Assembly: GCA_047967505.1 (NCBI GenBank)
Contig: CM106538.1
From: Dipteris shenzhenensis
Lineage: Eukaryota; Polypodiophyta; Polypodiopsida; Gleicheniales
Direction: 5' to 3' (one strand)
DNA length: 64,000 nt
The notes beneath the pieces were generated by a model. It did no database searches. It was not told the origin of the DNA and saw nothing but the letters and a program-made list of their open reading frames with translations. How positions within the stretch are numbered: position 1 is the first letter of the stretch; each line of letters starts with the position of its first letter. This document shows positions 1 to 10,378 of the stretch, piece by piece. Position numbers and translations under genes: made by a program.

Positions 1-362
1 AGTATGGTACTTTACAAAGGCCTTAATGTGAGTAAGATTCATGTACTTAAAGCCTTTGATGTGGTTAGAAATCATTTTCATGGTTGGGCATGCTGATTTC
101 CTTGTTTTTTGGCTATGCATCATACAAGTGTAAAGAAATATACATTAGTGGTTTCTACCATGTGTGTGTCTAATGATAAGATACTTTCTCAGAATTCTTA
201 GTGTGAGTACGATTCATATTCTTGCAAAAAAATTTACTATTCACATATCATTTTCATGGTTGGACACATATTTTCTTGTGTTGGACCCTAACTCATATTC
301 CACCTCAAATTGGCCATCTTCTATACTCATCCCTAGTAATGGACACACTCTCATCCATAGCA
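1..362. other. unassigned AT-rich flank
   Basis: No coding signal or repeat boundary that I can support. It ends where the TG of the first LTR begins. Confidence 0.4.
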
Positions 363-714
363 TGTTGAGATATCGAGCTCCACTCGTGATATGCCAGGGT
401 GACCGTTGTGCATTTATGTCACCGACTTGTTAGCTGCAGATGCGGTTGGTACACCGCCCATGAATAATAGCTGGATGATAGCTATCCTTATGTACTCTAG
501 TTCGTGGCTCAGTTAGTATGCCACCTTAGTTAGCTGAGTTTGGTTTGAGACCCACATATAGGGTTCTTCTATTTCTTTGTACTAGAGTTCTTTTGGCTTT
601 CACAACTAAGAAGAGGAAAACTGTTTTCAGCCTCCACCTTTGTGTGTATTCTCCCATTGTGTATGTGAGAAAGCCGCAAGTGAGACTCCTTCCTTCTCTC
701 CCACTATCTTCACA
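363..714 (+). repeat. 5' LTR of copia family 1 copy A
   Basis: 352 bp that begins TGTTGAGATATCGAGC and ends in CA directly before a primer binding site. The same LTR occurs at 42821-43173, 48410-48762, 62996-63350 and, reversed, at 26553-26905. It should carry the promoter and polyadenylation signals of the element. Confidence 0.9.
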
Positions 715-727
715 TGGTATCAGAGCC
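715..727 (+). other. primer binding site, initiator Met-tRNA type
   Basis: TGGTATCAGAGCC directly follows the LTR. This is the classical plant copia primer site, complementary to the 3' end of initiator methionine tRNA, where minus-strand DNA synthesis starts. Confidence 0.9.
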
Positions 728-1250
728 TAGTTCGTGGTAAGGAGCTCAAGAAAGCAAACCAAGTTCGCGGTGTCCTAGTAAGTGTTGCTTTCCTTGTTCG
801 AGTTTGGGAGCAAGTCTTTGCAGGTAGCACAGCCGGAAAGTGCAAGAGTGCATTGTCTCAGATTGAGACGCCCTTCGTGGTATGGCGAGAGGGCAATGTA
901 TGCTGCAGGACAGGACAAAGCCCTGGGTGACTTTATTTTTTTGATTCGAGGGCATTTCGGGGTCCGTTTTGGAGGTGGAAGTTCTCTGCAAGCACTGAGA
1001 AAAAGGCCCTGTTTTTGCTGTGCGACCACTGCTCTGTGAGTCGGTGAAAAGTTACCACAGAAATTGCATCGTATGCCTGTGCGCAGAGATATTGGGAGTT
1101 ACAGAATCATCCTTATTGCCTGTTCATGCAAAATCGTCACTAGGAAGTGACTGTGTGGTCAAATACCACTTTCGTCAGTTTTGCAGATTTGCCCTTGTGA
1201 GGTAGAAGCTGTGTTTTTTATAGTGATAGAATATTTTGCAGTGTTCTGTA

Positions 1251-1598
1251 ATGGCGTCTGATTCTCTTTCACAGATTGTCACTGAAAAGCTTGACAAGAA
1301 CAACTTCCAAGCATGGAAGTTTAGAATGACAAATTTCCTTATGGGAAAAGGCTATTGGGAGTTCATTACAGGAAATGAAGAAGAATCAGTTCTTCCTAAT
1401 GTTCCCAATCAACAGGAAATGCAGGCATTTAAAGGATGGCATGAGAGAGCCAGAAAAGTTATGTACTGGCTGTCTATCAGTATTTTAGATTCTATGATTG
1501 TGCATATTCAGGATGCAAGTATTAAATCCCACAATAATTGGAAAGGAGGAACATGGTTTGTATTTGGAAGGAGTATGACCTTTTGGAAATATTTTTAA
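1251..1598 (+). pseudogene. copia gag N-terminus, truncated
   Basis: The ATG at 1251 opens a frame beginning MASDSLSQIVTEKLDKNN, followed by FQAWKFRMTNFLMGKGYW. This is the usual N-terminal Gag pattern of plant copia elements (a DUF4219/UBN2-like segment with a Leu-Asp-x-x-Asn-Phe-x-x-Trp core). Gag forms the virus-like particle that packages element RNA. About 92 residues match copy B; after IQDAS the frame enters foreign sequence and stops at 1598. There is no zinc knuckle or polymerase, so it is not functional alone. Unlike copy B it keeps CAG at codon 8 and TGG at the two places where copy B has TAG. Confidence 0.85.
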
Positions 1599-3224
1599 TG
1601 TCTCTATGGCAAATGATTACACTTGGAATAGCATGCTTATGCAGGACCTTCCCTTGATAGGCAAGCATATCCATAAGATTAGAGTCAAACTTTGGTGATG
1701 TTTGTACTGATTTGGACAAGGCCTATGCCAACTTAGATGGGTAAGAGGGCTGAGAGGGTGGGGAGGTAGGCCTTTTTTTTGGTAGGAGGGGAGGGGGGAA
1801 GAGTAAGCAATCGAGGACATGGAGAGCAGGGGAAGGCAAAAGGTCAGGCAGAGAGGGGGGTGAATGTGGCAGGGGCATGAGCACAAGCGAAGTCAGGGAG
1901 GGATGCACGAAAGAGGAAGGTATATCTAGCGTTGGCCCTACAGCTTTCTAAGCCTGTGCCAATGGTACCTGCTCTCTATACCACCTTTAGAGAAAAACTA
2001 AAGAGCTACTCCCTCTCTAGGGAAACTAGACGCTTGAGATGGGGCACCTCCAAATGCAATCCCTATGGAGAGGCCTCTAGTTGTTCCCTCCTCGCTTGCT
2101 ACCTACCGTGCAACAAGGATTTGAAGGAGACATATCGACTTTCTTGTGTCCAATCTAGTCCTGAAGGGCGACCCATCGGTTTGTGGGTGGCTTTTGGCTA
2201 GGGGGTTTAGGTCTTGCCCTCATGTCGATGGTCTGGAGGTGGCTCTCTGATTGGGGGGGGGGGGGGGGGTCGGGTCTTCCCCCCTCCTTCCCTCATGCTA
2301 ATGGTCTGCAAGGAACCTGGGGTGAGAGGACTGACAACTTGCAAACCATGGGCAAGCTTGGCTAGGTGGCTATTTGTCTACAATGTAGGCACTCCCCTAG
2401 TAGACCTAAACCCTTGACGCTATCTCCCTTGGTAGGATATCGGGGTCATCTACAACTCAGTGGACTCTGCCATTTGAGAGTACCAAGACTATTGTGGTCA
2501 ATGTCTAGAGTACCATATGCTGGAATAGGCCCCAATAAAAGACAAGATGGGTTTGTATTCCTTAGGTAGGCCTAGGAGGCATAGCATAATGAGAGACCTC
2601 CATACATGATGTGTTGTCTCAATGTCATTCACTGTGAAACCATGGTACTAAGGGATGAAAAAAACCAAGTTAGGTTCAAGGTAAATTGGGCTGTCCTCCG
2701 CTAGGACCTGAGTGGCATCCAAGAAGATAAGCTGGAGTAGGAAGCATAGATGGTGATGTCCTAAATGTCGTGTCGCCTTCCAGGGCTCGACTTGCCTAGA
2801 CCGAATCTCAAAACTATCATCGCGTAGGGAAGGCCAACAATGCCTCCCACCACTGCTCGATCATGAAGGGAGAGAATCGCTTCCTACACTCTAGGGAGAG
2901 GGTGGATGAGGATGTCGAGGATGCTGCCATGACAGCCCTCTGTCCATACCAAGTGACGCATTTTGGATCTGAATCCCAAAGTCAAACAAAGCCATTGCCT
3001 GCTAGCTCAGAGACGGGGAAGGAAAGGAAAGGAAAGGAAAAAGGGAGAGAGGGAAGAGAGTTCTATCCCTAGATAAAGGGTGAATGCACCAGTTTAAAGA
3101 CACTACATAGGTCTAGATACAAAGGAGGAGCACTACACCTAAATTGTGCTCCCAATGACATCTCTCACTATTTACTTAACGAACTCCCAAGGGGACAACT
3201 CCCCAACTGTTACAAGGAGTCAGA
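1599..3224. other. unassigned, low-complexity rich
   Basis: No protein family recognised. It holds a GA-rich stretch at about 1740-1900, a run of 17 G at 2253-2269, and a short GGAAA repeat at about 3016-3040. Short open frames here look like chance products of base bias. Confidence 0.4.
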
Positions 3225-3400
3225 TTGCCTAGCTGCTGCTAGTCAGTAGTAGTCAGCCCTTGTGGCAAGAGCCACGGGGCCAATAGACAAGCCCACATGG
3301 ACATAGCTAGGGGGGCAGGGAAAGCAGACCAAAAGGGGTCCAGACCTTATTAAGGGTAGTGAGGACTGCCATACAGCTCTGTGCAGCTTCCAGGGGCGTT
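3225..3400 (+). repeat. direct repeat copy 1 (matches 4343-4500)
   Basis: Shares blocks such as CAGTCAGCCC, GAGCCA(C/T)GGGGCC, GACAAGCCCA and GCAGGGAAAGCA with 4343-4500 in the same order. One copy lies outside the left LTR and one inside the element, suggesting an unequal exchange or a second insertion. Confidence 0.6.
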
Positions 3401-3465
3401 CCACGAGGGGGAAATGCGCGCACTTGTGTGCGCGATGCGCCCCCTCGTTAGTTCACGCAGTTGGC

Positions 3466-3602
3466 CTAACCATGAGTGCAACCATGACGTGATGGCTCCC
3501 ATGCATGTACACAATCACCCTCTCTTTCTCTTCAAAGTTAGCACTCCACTCTCTTCCACACCCTATAGTTAGCGCACGGGCACAATTAGTAAGAGAGAGG
3601 TG
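3466..3602 (+). repeat. left LTR remnant of gypsy-type element
   Basis: CTAACCATGAGTGCAACCATGA and the end block GTTAGC..CACGGGCACA..AGTAAGAGAGAG are shared with 5092-5117 and 5515-5578. The middle of the LTR, about 400 bp, is absent here. It ends beside a primer binding site. Confidence 0.55.
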
Positions 3603-3614
3603 TGGTATCAGATC
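3603..3614 (+). other. primer binding site
   Basis: TGGTATCAGATC follows the left LTR remnant. It differs at one position from the initiator-Met-tRNA-complementary site of the copia copies. Confidence 0.6.
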
Positions 3615-3658
3615 TTCAGAATTTGTTTCCAAAGAGTGTGAAGAGGAGATCAGGGTCC

Positions 3659-3892
3659 ATGGTTACCACACGCTTCAGCAAGTCAACCATGAGCAACGAA
3701 ACACCTTCTAAACCTGGCCTCGAGGATGAGGTGACTTCCATACAGGTGGAGCCCTGCCAACAATCCCAAGAAGCAAAAGAAATGTGCAAATGCGAGCAAG
3801 CGATCTTCGCAATCTCACAGGTAGTAGAATCTCAGCAGAAGGGAGACCCTCCAGGGGAACCAGTCCACAAGGTTCTGATGTGTTATAGATAG
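3659..3892 (+). pseudogene. gag-like start of gypsy element
   Basis: The ATG at 3659 gives MVTTRFSKSTMSNETPS. Many plant gypsy polyproteins begin MVTTR followed by a polar, disordered segment, and the position 45 bases after the primer site fits. The frame is open for 77 codons, hydrophilic with E/Q-rich runs, and then closes; no capsid fold can be recognised. Identification rests on position and the first residues only. Confidence 0.45.
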
Positions 3893-4067
3893 GTAGCAAG
3901 ACATAAGGTTACTATCCTTCTTTATGGTGGTAGCTCGAAGGGTTTTCTTGATGCAACAGTGTTTGCCTAGCTCAACCTTCCTACTGCCAGTACACAATGG
4001 TGCTTATACTTCGCAATGCCTTTGGGAATAGCAACCAACCAGTACCTGAGCAATAGCACAAGATATC

Positions 4068-4253
4068 GAGTTCTGCATCAATGGGATGGCAGAGAAGTGC
4101 ACCTTTATTGCTACCCTGTTAGGCCCCACCGACATCATCTTAGGTGCACCACAGCTTGCTCTGCGATCACCAGCAATAGTCAATTGGCAAGACCGTACCA
4201 TTTCACTCCAAGATTTTGATGGGAAGTCACAGGTGCTAAGGGTTAGAGTTTAG
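4068..4253 (+). pseudogene. gypsy aspartic protease C-terminal fragment
   Basis: A 61-codon open stretch reads EFCINGMAEKCTFIATLLGP then TDIILGAPQLALRSPAIVNW then QDRTISLQDFDGKS. The pattern D-I-I-L-G-x-P-x-L..P-x-I-x-x-W..R-T-I is the flap and C-terminal part of Ty3/gypsy retropepsins, where ILGxPWL is diagnostic. The enzyme would cut the Gag-Pol polyprotein. The catalytic Asp-Ser/Thr-Gly segment should lie upstream but is not recognisable, so this is a relic. Confidence 0.65.
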
Positions 4254-4342
4254 GGAAGTTTCGGGTGTTTCAGATTGTGCCCAAACTGACCCACAGACAT
4301 TTAGTAGGTGGTCTATCTACAACAAGTCTTTGAGACGGTCCT

Positions 4343-4500
4343 ACTTGGCAGTCAGCAGCAGTCAGCCCATGTGGATAGAGCCATGGGGCCGACAGCAGCA
4401 GACAAGCCCATGTGACATAGCCACAGGGCAGGGAAAGCAAACCAAGAGGGCCCAGACCTCATCCAGGGCAGTGTGGACTCCATACAGACTCCAAGAGCAA
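4343..4500 (+). repeat. direct repeat copy 2 (matches 3225-3400)
   Basis: Second copy of the block described at 3225-3400, lying between the protease remnant and the glutamine-rich stretch. Confidence 0.6.
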
Positions 4501-4754
4501 CAAGTCTGCTCTGGGACTGTTCCGCAACGGGCAGACCTGCCACATCGGTCGTCCTCAGCAATAGTGGCTACTCATAGGACCCATACGGGCCTGCCACAGC
4601 ATTTTGTAGACCCAAGAACAGCCGGTCTAGGGGAGGGCAGCTACAGGCTGGTTGACAGTCTGTAACAGCTTATGTGCCAAGTTGGCTGTCCTTAAAGACT
4701 GGATCGGTTAGGGTTATGAGGAGCAGCTTATAGAAGGAGCCATTCCCTAAAGCA

Positions 4755-4905
4755 TTCCAGGAGCAGCCTCCACAGCAGCAGCAGCAGTTCCTCTATTAGC
4801 AACAGTACCTAGTCAAGCAGCCCCATCAGCTTTATCAGCCAGCAGCCATTCCTCAACAGTTGCCTCAACAGATGTCAAAACCATGCAGTCAGCATAGCCC
4901 CTCCA
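4755..4905 (+). pseudogene. glutamine-rich gag-like remnant
   Basis: One frame runs through CAG/CAA-rich sequence (for example QEQPPQQQQQFLY, then QQLPQQMSKP) broken by TAG. Pro/Gln-rich tracts are common in retrotransposon Gag linkers, and this one lies inside the gypsy remnant. No domain is recognisable, and a random CAG microsatellite expansion would look similar. Confidence 0.3.
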
Positions 4906-5091
4906 TACCCGATCCTTCCATGGTGCAATTGCCGCAGTCTTCCCCATTAAGTCCCAGATGCATCCTCTCGGTGGGACCAGATGAAACAGCCTAGCCCCCT
5001 TAATTGCGGGAAGCAATAGCTGTATGATAGAGGTTGTCTAGTGATTGCCAGGCCCAAATATAAAGAATAAAGATTTAGTAGTTAGCATAAC

Positions 5092-5578
5092 CATGAGTGC
5101 AACCATGATGCAAAAACCTGGAAGTCCATATTATTAAGAGGAATTTCTTTTAGTCAAGCACATGAATGAAACCCTTCAAAAAGACCATGGAAGTTTTTAT
5201 TGAAGCTATACTTTTATATTAATATAAAATCTTGGTGAAATTTCATCAAGCTAATTTTTTGAAGTTTTATCATATTGACAAAACATAGTATAGTTTAATG
5301 TATTTTCTTTTGAATTTCTAAGTAAAATATGTAAATCCTAGCAAAACTTTTAAGATTTTGCATAAAAGTTTCAAATCTTGGCAAATGTTTCAAGTTTGTT
5401 TTTAAAAAAAGGGCATATCGATGCCAATATAAGTTTCACTTCTTAACGAAAGTAACATGAAAAAATCATCCATGAAAAAGATATTGAAAGCTTAAAAAAA
5501 GATGTCTCTCGTTAAAGTTAGCATTCCATGCTTCCGCACCCGTTAGTTAGCACGGGCACAGTTTTAGTAAGAGAGAGA
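5092..5578 (+). repeat. right LTR remnant of gypsy-type element
   Basis: Shares both ends with 3466-3602 and keeps the AT-rich middle missing there. The left boundary is uncertain, because no clear polypurine tract or TG start can be fixed. Confidence 0.5.
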
Positions 5579-6168
5579 TCTAGTCTTCTTGCCCATTACA
5601 CAGGAATATGTCCTTTGCCTGCCCATTAGTTCCATAAACCTATAAAGAGATCCTTTCAATTCCATTGGGGAAGAAGATGAGGAAAAGATCAACCTGTATG
5701 TACGCTGAAGGGGCAAATTGATGTGTGTGTGTGTATGCCTATGGGCTTGGAGTCCTATGCAAGGAGTGTGTGAGTATAGGTGTGCTAGAAGGTTCTAGTG
5801 ACTTGGCAGTTAGGTATGTCAGGTTGGTGTGATGTGTGAGTAATCATAGGGGGTGACTGATTGAGATAATCATGGAGATGATTGTGGATCTGGGATCTAA
5901 CAACATGGAGGCAGTTGCCTATATATGTAACCACTCTTGAATAAAGATTTGTTCATTGTGCCTCATTACTTTCTCTATGAACCAAGCAGCAATGTCTTCT
6001 TTTCTCCTGTCCTTTGGAATCTGGATGTTTATCTCCTGATCGGGCCAATGCCCTCACGGCAATTTTATGGGTTTGGATCAACTCTGTGCAGGCAGATGAT
6101 GATGGTGACCAGTAAAGTGCACCATATGCACAGAATGAACAGGCCATGATGACATGCAATGTGACGCT
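5579..6168. other. unassigned, with an LTR-like segment
   Basis: A (GT)n run lies at about 5720-5735. At 5918-5950 there is TATATATG followed closely by AATAAAGATTTG, a spacing reminiscent of an LTR promoter and polyadenylation region on the plus strand. No matching second LTR, primer site or polypurine tract was found, so a solo LTR is only a possibility. Confidence 0.3.
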
Positions 6169-6352
6169 CAGAGCAGACAAGCAGCCCCTTCTTTGGAATG
6201 GCCATCTCTCGAGGACTGTTGATAGCCGTCAATCCCAAACGCAATGGGCAGCACATACAAACTATTGTGACCAAGCTCTACTGAAGTGCTGCATCTTTCA
6301 TCTGCTTGATTGTCCCTTTGTTTGTGGTGCAGCACATTCCATCTAAACAATT
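6169..6352 (-). pseudogene. decayed DYW-domain-like relic downstream of the PPR gene
   Basis: Read on the minus strand, two overlapping frames together show LPIAFG, then INSPREMAIPKKGLLVCSER followed by HIAC. This follows the order seen in DYW deaminase domains of plant PPR editing factors (..LAIAFGLINSP..I.KNLRVCxDCH..). A frameshift separates the two parts, the Cys-x-x-Cys-His zinc site reads C-S-E-R-H, and the terminal Asp-Tyr-Trp is not found. It lies 77 bases past the stop of the PPR gene on the same strand, so it is probably the lost C-terminus of that gene. Similarity is by eye only. Confidence 0.45.
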
Positions 6353-6428
6353 CATGCAGCCTGTTGGATACCTTTAGTCATCATTCACTACTTTTTCAAG
6401 AGTAATTTTATTGCCTTTGTAAAATCAC

Positions 6429-8711
6429 TCACTTGATTGCATACATGTTAGCGAGCAGTACATACGGTGACGTGAGATGTGGATCCAGCTCAATTGCACG
6501 TTTAGCAGCCCGCTGTCCTCTCTCAATATCACCATGCATTCTGCAAGCACTGAGCAAAATCTTCCACACCATCGCATTATGTTCGAGGGGCATTTTGTTC
6601 ATAAACTCTTCTGCCTTGTCAAGTAATCCAGCCCGCCCAAAAAGATCAACCATACAACCATAATGTTCTGAAGAAGGCAGGATGTCATGGTCATCAATCA
6701 TGGAGATAAAGTAACGACAGCCTTCATCCACACATCCTGCATGGACACAGGCTCTGAGAACTGTAAGAAAGGTCATCTTGTTTGGCTTCACCCCTTCCTG
6801 CTGCATCTGGGGGTATAGTTGGAGAGCTTCCTTGCCATGCCCATGCTGGGCATAGGCTGCAATGATGGCAGTCCATAAGATAATGTCCTGCTTGCGCATT
6901 GCTTCAAATACTGTCCTGGCATCGTCCAAGGAACCGCATTTTCCATACATGTTGATGAGAGCTGTCCTCAAAATAACATCTGACTGCAACCCAATGTCAA
7001 CAATGCAAGCATGGATCATCCTTCCGTGTTCTAAAGTCAGATTTAAAGATGCACCAAGCATTGTGACCAGGGTAACTTTGTCTGGTCTAATCCCTTCTTG
7101 CTGCAGTTGTTCAAAGACTTTCATCGCCTCATTGCCTTCTCCAAGCTGGGCATTTGCTGTGATCATGGCATTCCATGAGACAATATTTCGTTGCTGCAAT
7201 TCATTGAAAACCCTCCGCGCATCATTCAGACTTCCACATTTGCCATACATAGTGATTAGGGCAGTCCCCACATAAACATCCGTCTGATATCCAGCATCAG
7301 CAACAATGGTGTGAATCTCTTTACCCTCTTTCAGATGTGCCGGACTACAACAGGCATTCAGGATGTTGATAAATGTAACTTTGTCTGGTAACATCCCAGC
7401 CCTTATCATTTGCTTATACAGCAGGGAGACCCCCTTCCAACTCCCAAGTTCAGCAGTAGCTGCAATCATAGCGTTCCACAATACCACATTCCGTTGATGT
7501 GTCTCATCAAACACCTTCTGAGCATCATCCAAACTTCCACATTTTCCAAACATTGTGACAAGAGCAGTCGCAACATGAACATCTCCCCCATATCCAGCAT
7601 CAATGATGCTGGCATGGATCTCTTTACCCTGCGCTAGAGCTGCTCCACCCGTGCAGGCACAAAGAATACTGATGAATGTGATCTTAGTAGGTTTCACTCC
7701 TTGTTCCTGCATTTCCCTAAACCTCTGAAGAGCTTCCTCACCGCGGTTTTGCTGGGTATAGACAGTTATCAGCGCATTCCAAGTTACCGCATTCTTGTTA
7801 TTCAGGTCGTCAAAAACTCTTTGTGCATCTTCCACACAGTCACACTTGCCATACATGCTGACAAGGGCAGTCCCTACGACAACATCAGAATCAAATCCAC
7901 TCTTGATAATTCTAGAATGCAAAAGCCGGCCCTGCCCTAGATTTGCAGGATTGGACAACACGCTAAGAATAGAGAGAAAGGTTACTTTATTCATCCTTGG
8001 CCATTCATGCTTCATTTGCCAAAATAATTCGAGAGCTTCTCCACACCGTTCATTCTGAGAGTACGCTGCAATCATGGCATTCCAAGACACCACATCACGG
8101 TCATGCATGTCATCAAACACCCTTCTTGCATCATCTGGGCTACCACATTTGCCATACATGCTGACCAAGAGGTTCCCTAGAAACGTATTTCCGTCGTGAC
8201 CACTTTTGCGTATGTGATTATGGACCCGCCTTCCATCCGAGAGTGCCTTCGTATTCCCACACAATTCTAAGAGAGAGGCATATGTTGCAGAATCCGGATG
8301 AATACACGCCCTATCCAACATTTCTAGTTCTACTCGTGCTTTTCCAAGCCTTGCCGACGCCTGGTCCGGACTGTATTCCATTTTCAAACGTTTGGCAGTG
8401 TATTGAACTGGGCTGGAAGCATTACCAGCTATCCCCTTATCATCACGGAGTCTACTACCATCGCTCATAATTTCAGCAAAGTCATACTGTGTTGGCATTT
8501 TCCCGCTCGAGAGAGGGCAATCCTGGACTCCTAGCGGAGAATCCTGGGCTCCACGAGTGCGTTTAGCCCAATAATTTGTGGATGGAACTCGGCAGCTATA
8601 CTGCAGGCTGTGATATGAGACAGAAAATGGAAGTGCTGAAGAAGTACTCCTGCATCCAAATAGAGGAGAGGAAGAAGATATGGAGGAGCTGGTGCAGGGT
8701 GAAGCTGACAT
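6429..8711 (-). CDS. PLS-type pentatricopeptide repeat protein, C-terminally truncated
   Basis: PLS-class PPR proteins enter plastids or mitochondria and bind single-stranded RNA, usually to specify C-to-U editing sites. The first in-frame ATG is at 8711 (MSASPCTSSSISSSSPLFGC), giving 760 residues; a further 11 codons upstream start at a GTG and are probably untranslated. The Ser-rich N-terminus resembles an organelle transit peptide. From about residue 140 there are at least five P-L-S triplets, each with the marks LVSMYGKCGS..DAR.VFD, VSWNAMI.AY and G..P(D/N)..TF. The segment MVDLFGRAGLLDKAEEFMNK and then LLSACRMHGDIERG lead into the E region. The frame stops at ..YVLLANMYAIK, exactly where E motifs normally continue with GRWDDVARVR. 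The stop overlaps GTGAGT, so an intron donor is possible. Otherwise the frame is intact and intronless. Confidence 0.9.
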   Translation of the reverse strand: MSASPCTSSSISSSSPLFGCRSTSSALPFSVSYHSLQYSCRVPSTNYWAKRTRGAQDSPLGVQDCPLSSGKMPTQYDFAEIMSDGSRLRDDKGIAGNASSPVQYTAKRLKMEYSPDQASARLGKARVELEMLDRACIHPDSATYASLLELCGNTKALSDGRRVHNHIRKSGHDGNTFLGNLLVSMYGKCGSPDDARRVFDDMHDRDVVSWNAMIAAYSQNERCGEALELFWQMKHEWPRMNKVTFLSILSVLSNPANLGQGRLLHSRIIKSGFDSDVVVGTALVSMYGKCDCVEDAQRVFDDLNNKNAVTWNALITVYTQQNRGEEALQRFREMQEQGVKPTKITFISILCACTGGAALAQGKEIHASIIDAGYGGDVHVATALVTMFGKCGSLDDAQKVFDETHQRNVVLWNAMIAATAELGSWKGVSLLYKQMIRAGMLPDKVTFINILNACCSPAHLKEGKEIHTIVADAGYQTDVYVGTALITMYGKCGSLNDARRVFNELQQRNIVSWNAMITANAQLGEGNEAMKVFEQLQQEGIRPDKVTLVTMLGASLNLTLEHGRMIHACIVDIGLQSDVILRTALINMYGKCGSLDDARTVFEAMRKQDIILWTAIIAAYAQHGHGKEALQLYPQMQQEGVKPNKMTFLTVLRACVHAGCVDEGCRYFISMIDDHDILPSSEHYGCMVDLFGRAGLLDKAEEFMNKMPLEHNAMVWKILLSACRMHGDIERGQRAAKRAIELDPHLTSPYVLLANMYAIK

Positions 8712-9599
8712 GATAACATGTGTTTCAACGCCATAGGTGAACACTATGACTAAGTAGGCTAACTACTCACAAGTATGTTTTCGGCCCACCTTCCAACACG
8801 TGGTGTCCTACGACCATGTGGAATGAACCCATTCGTTGAAGAGTCTCACGTTTGAGTCCAGCAAAACCCAAGCTCTGTCTTCAACACGTTTGAAGGGAAA
8901 GGAGTCCACCAAAACCCAAGCTCTAGTCACCCTCAGCAACACCAATCGAAGGCCAATGCGAGGTTGTAGGATTCCTTGACAGCCAATCACTAGACTGCGT
9001 CAGGAGCTGCTGCCGGTTGGTGTGAGCATTTGATTTAAGTTAAGGTTTTGGCAGAAGTCGTTGCAGCCACAGTGGTTATCAAGGTGGTGACCCGCGTTCA
9101 AGCCCTTCTGCTTGCAAGGTAGAGCCAGGGCGCCACTTTCAGCTTTTTAACGTACCCTCTAGTTGTAAATGTTCACAATAGATTGAGCTCTTTTCAGCCT
9201 AGCCGTAAGCCCTCACTCGGTGAAGGAATCTCCCTTAATGTTGTGGCCTCTGTAAAGAGTGACACACCATCCTTCATGTCGAGGTTGTTCCAATCTATCG
9301 GCAAGGAGGCCTTTGATTTTGCTTCCTACAAGTACGATCTTGGCTTCTATTTGTACCGCATGGTCGATATATGTGCTCCCCTTGGGTATTGCCTTGCCTG
9401 ACAACTAGTTAACGTTATCTCCATGATTCGAGTCCCGAGTGCCCTGATGACAAAGAAAATTCTAAAGGTGGTTTCACCAAGCAGCTCTCAACACCCTGGC
9501 AGTGGGTAAGAAATTACTAAGAATTCAGAGTATCAGTTTGCATGCTCAACATATTATACTAGGAATAGGTGTGGCTTCACGTTGCCTTGGAATTGCTTT
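8712..9599. other. upstream region of the PPR gene and unassigned sequence
   Basis: The presumed 5' untranslated and promoter region of the minus-strand PPR gene starts here. An approximate 50-bp direct repeat with AAAACCCAAGCTCT is present at about 8856-8876 and 8906-8927. No TATA box could be assigned with confidence, and no other gene was recognised. Confidence 0.4.
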
Positions 9600-9815
9600 G
9601 CACAACTCTTGAGACGTTAAGCAATGTCTTAGACACAGGATCAAGGGCTGAAACCCCACTGTGTAGATCTTTGGAGTATTGCCACTCTACTTCAACTTCT
9701 AAGACATCAAACAATGTCTTGGACCTAGGATCAAGCATTTGTGCAACTCTTGAGACTTCAAAAGATGTCCAAAACCTTGGTGTGTCGATCTTTTGAGTAA
9801 TGCCACTCTACTCCA
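9600..9815. repeat. irregular tandem repeat (about 90 bp)
   Basis: Blocks CAATGTCTT.GAC..AGGATCAAG (9622 and 9712), CAACTCTTGAGAC (9603 and 9744) and GCCACTCTACT recur in the same order two to three times. Confidence 0.6.
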
Positions 9816-10378
9816 AGCAATAGCTCAAAAGTTGGTTTTGGAGTTGAAAGTGTTATCTAAGAAAAATATAGGATGCTAGGTTGTTGAAATAAAGACTCTA
9901 ATAGACAATGAAAGAAGACTTGGATGCTCCTCTCTCTCTCTCTTTGTCTCTTTGTCATTTTCTCAACTCACTTTTGGACAAAGTGTAGTAGGAGTGGGAA
10001 TAGTCAGTAAGATAGCCATATTGCATTAAAGAAGGAATTTAAGCAGAGTTAGAGGGCTGCTAAAATTTATAAAGGATTGAAAGAATCTATGCCTCCCCCT
10101 AATTTTGCATTTTAGTGGTTGTGCATTGTGCGTGTCTTTGTTGGACTGGACTTTTATATCTATCTTTTATATTTGTTTATGAGGTGCCACATGCAACTCA
10201 AAGGGCGGTGCCATGTGGTGCTCCCTCCATGTGCCTTGCCCAACACTCCATAATCTACCTTTCACACAAGAAGAGAAGAAGATGGCCAAGAGGCATGGCT
10301 ATGGAAAATAGGTGATGTAGAGCTAGTAGATGAATGCATGGGGGAGGGGAGCCTGTTGTTACTTCTGAGGCTACACTG
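9816..10378. other. unassigned
   Basis: A CT/TTTGTCTC microsatellite lies at about 9930-9960. No gene or element recognised. Confidence 0.35.

Larger units (their letters stand above)
363..1524 (+). mobile_element. Copia retrotransposon family 1, copy A (5' part only)
   Basis: Contains a 5' LTR, primer binding site, untranslated leader and the first part of gag. It closely matches 42821-44020 of the complete copy B. The match stops soon after the gag residues IQDAS (about 1524), and unrelated sequence follows, so the rest of the element has been lost or moved. The leader at 728-1250 has no long reading frame and matches the leader of copy B at 43187-43752. Confidence 0.85.
3225..5578 (+). 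mobile_element. decayed gypsy-type LTR retrotransposon
   Basis: Two related LTR remnants (3466-3602 and 5092-5578), a primer site after the first, a gag-like start, an aspartic protease remnant and a glutamine-rich stretch lie in element order on the plus strand. No reverse transcriptase or integrase remains between the LTRs, so this is a deletion derivative. Part of the interior is also duplicated outside the left LTR. Confidence 0.6.

Noticed and set aside
6433-8470. Several plus-strand ORFs of 75-137 codons across the PPR gene
   Set aside because: They are antisense shadows of the PPR repeats, whose regular structure leaves the other strand partly open.
9000-9120. Possible tRNA-derived SINE (GCGTTCAAGCCC resembles an RNA polymerase III B box)
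   Set aside because: No convincing A box, tail or target duplication; a single box-like match is expected by chance.
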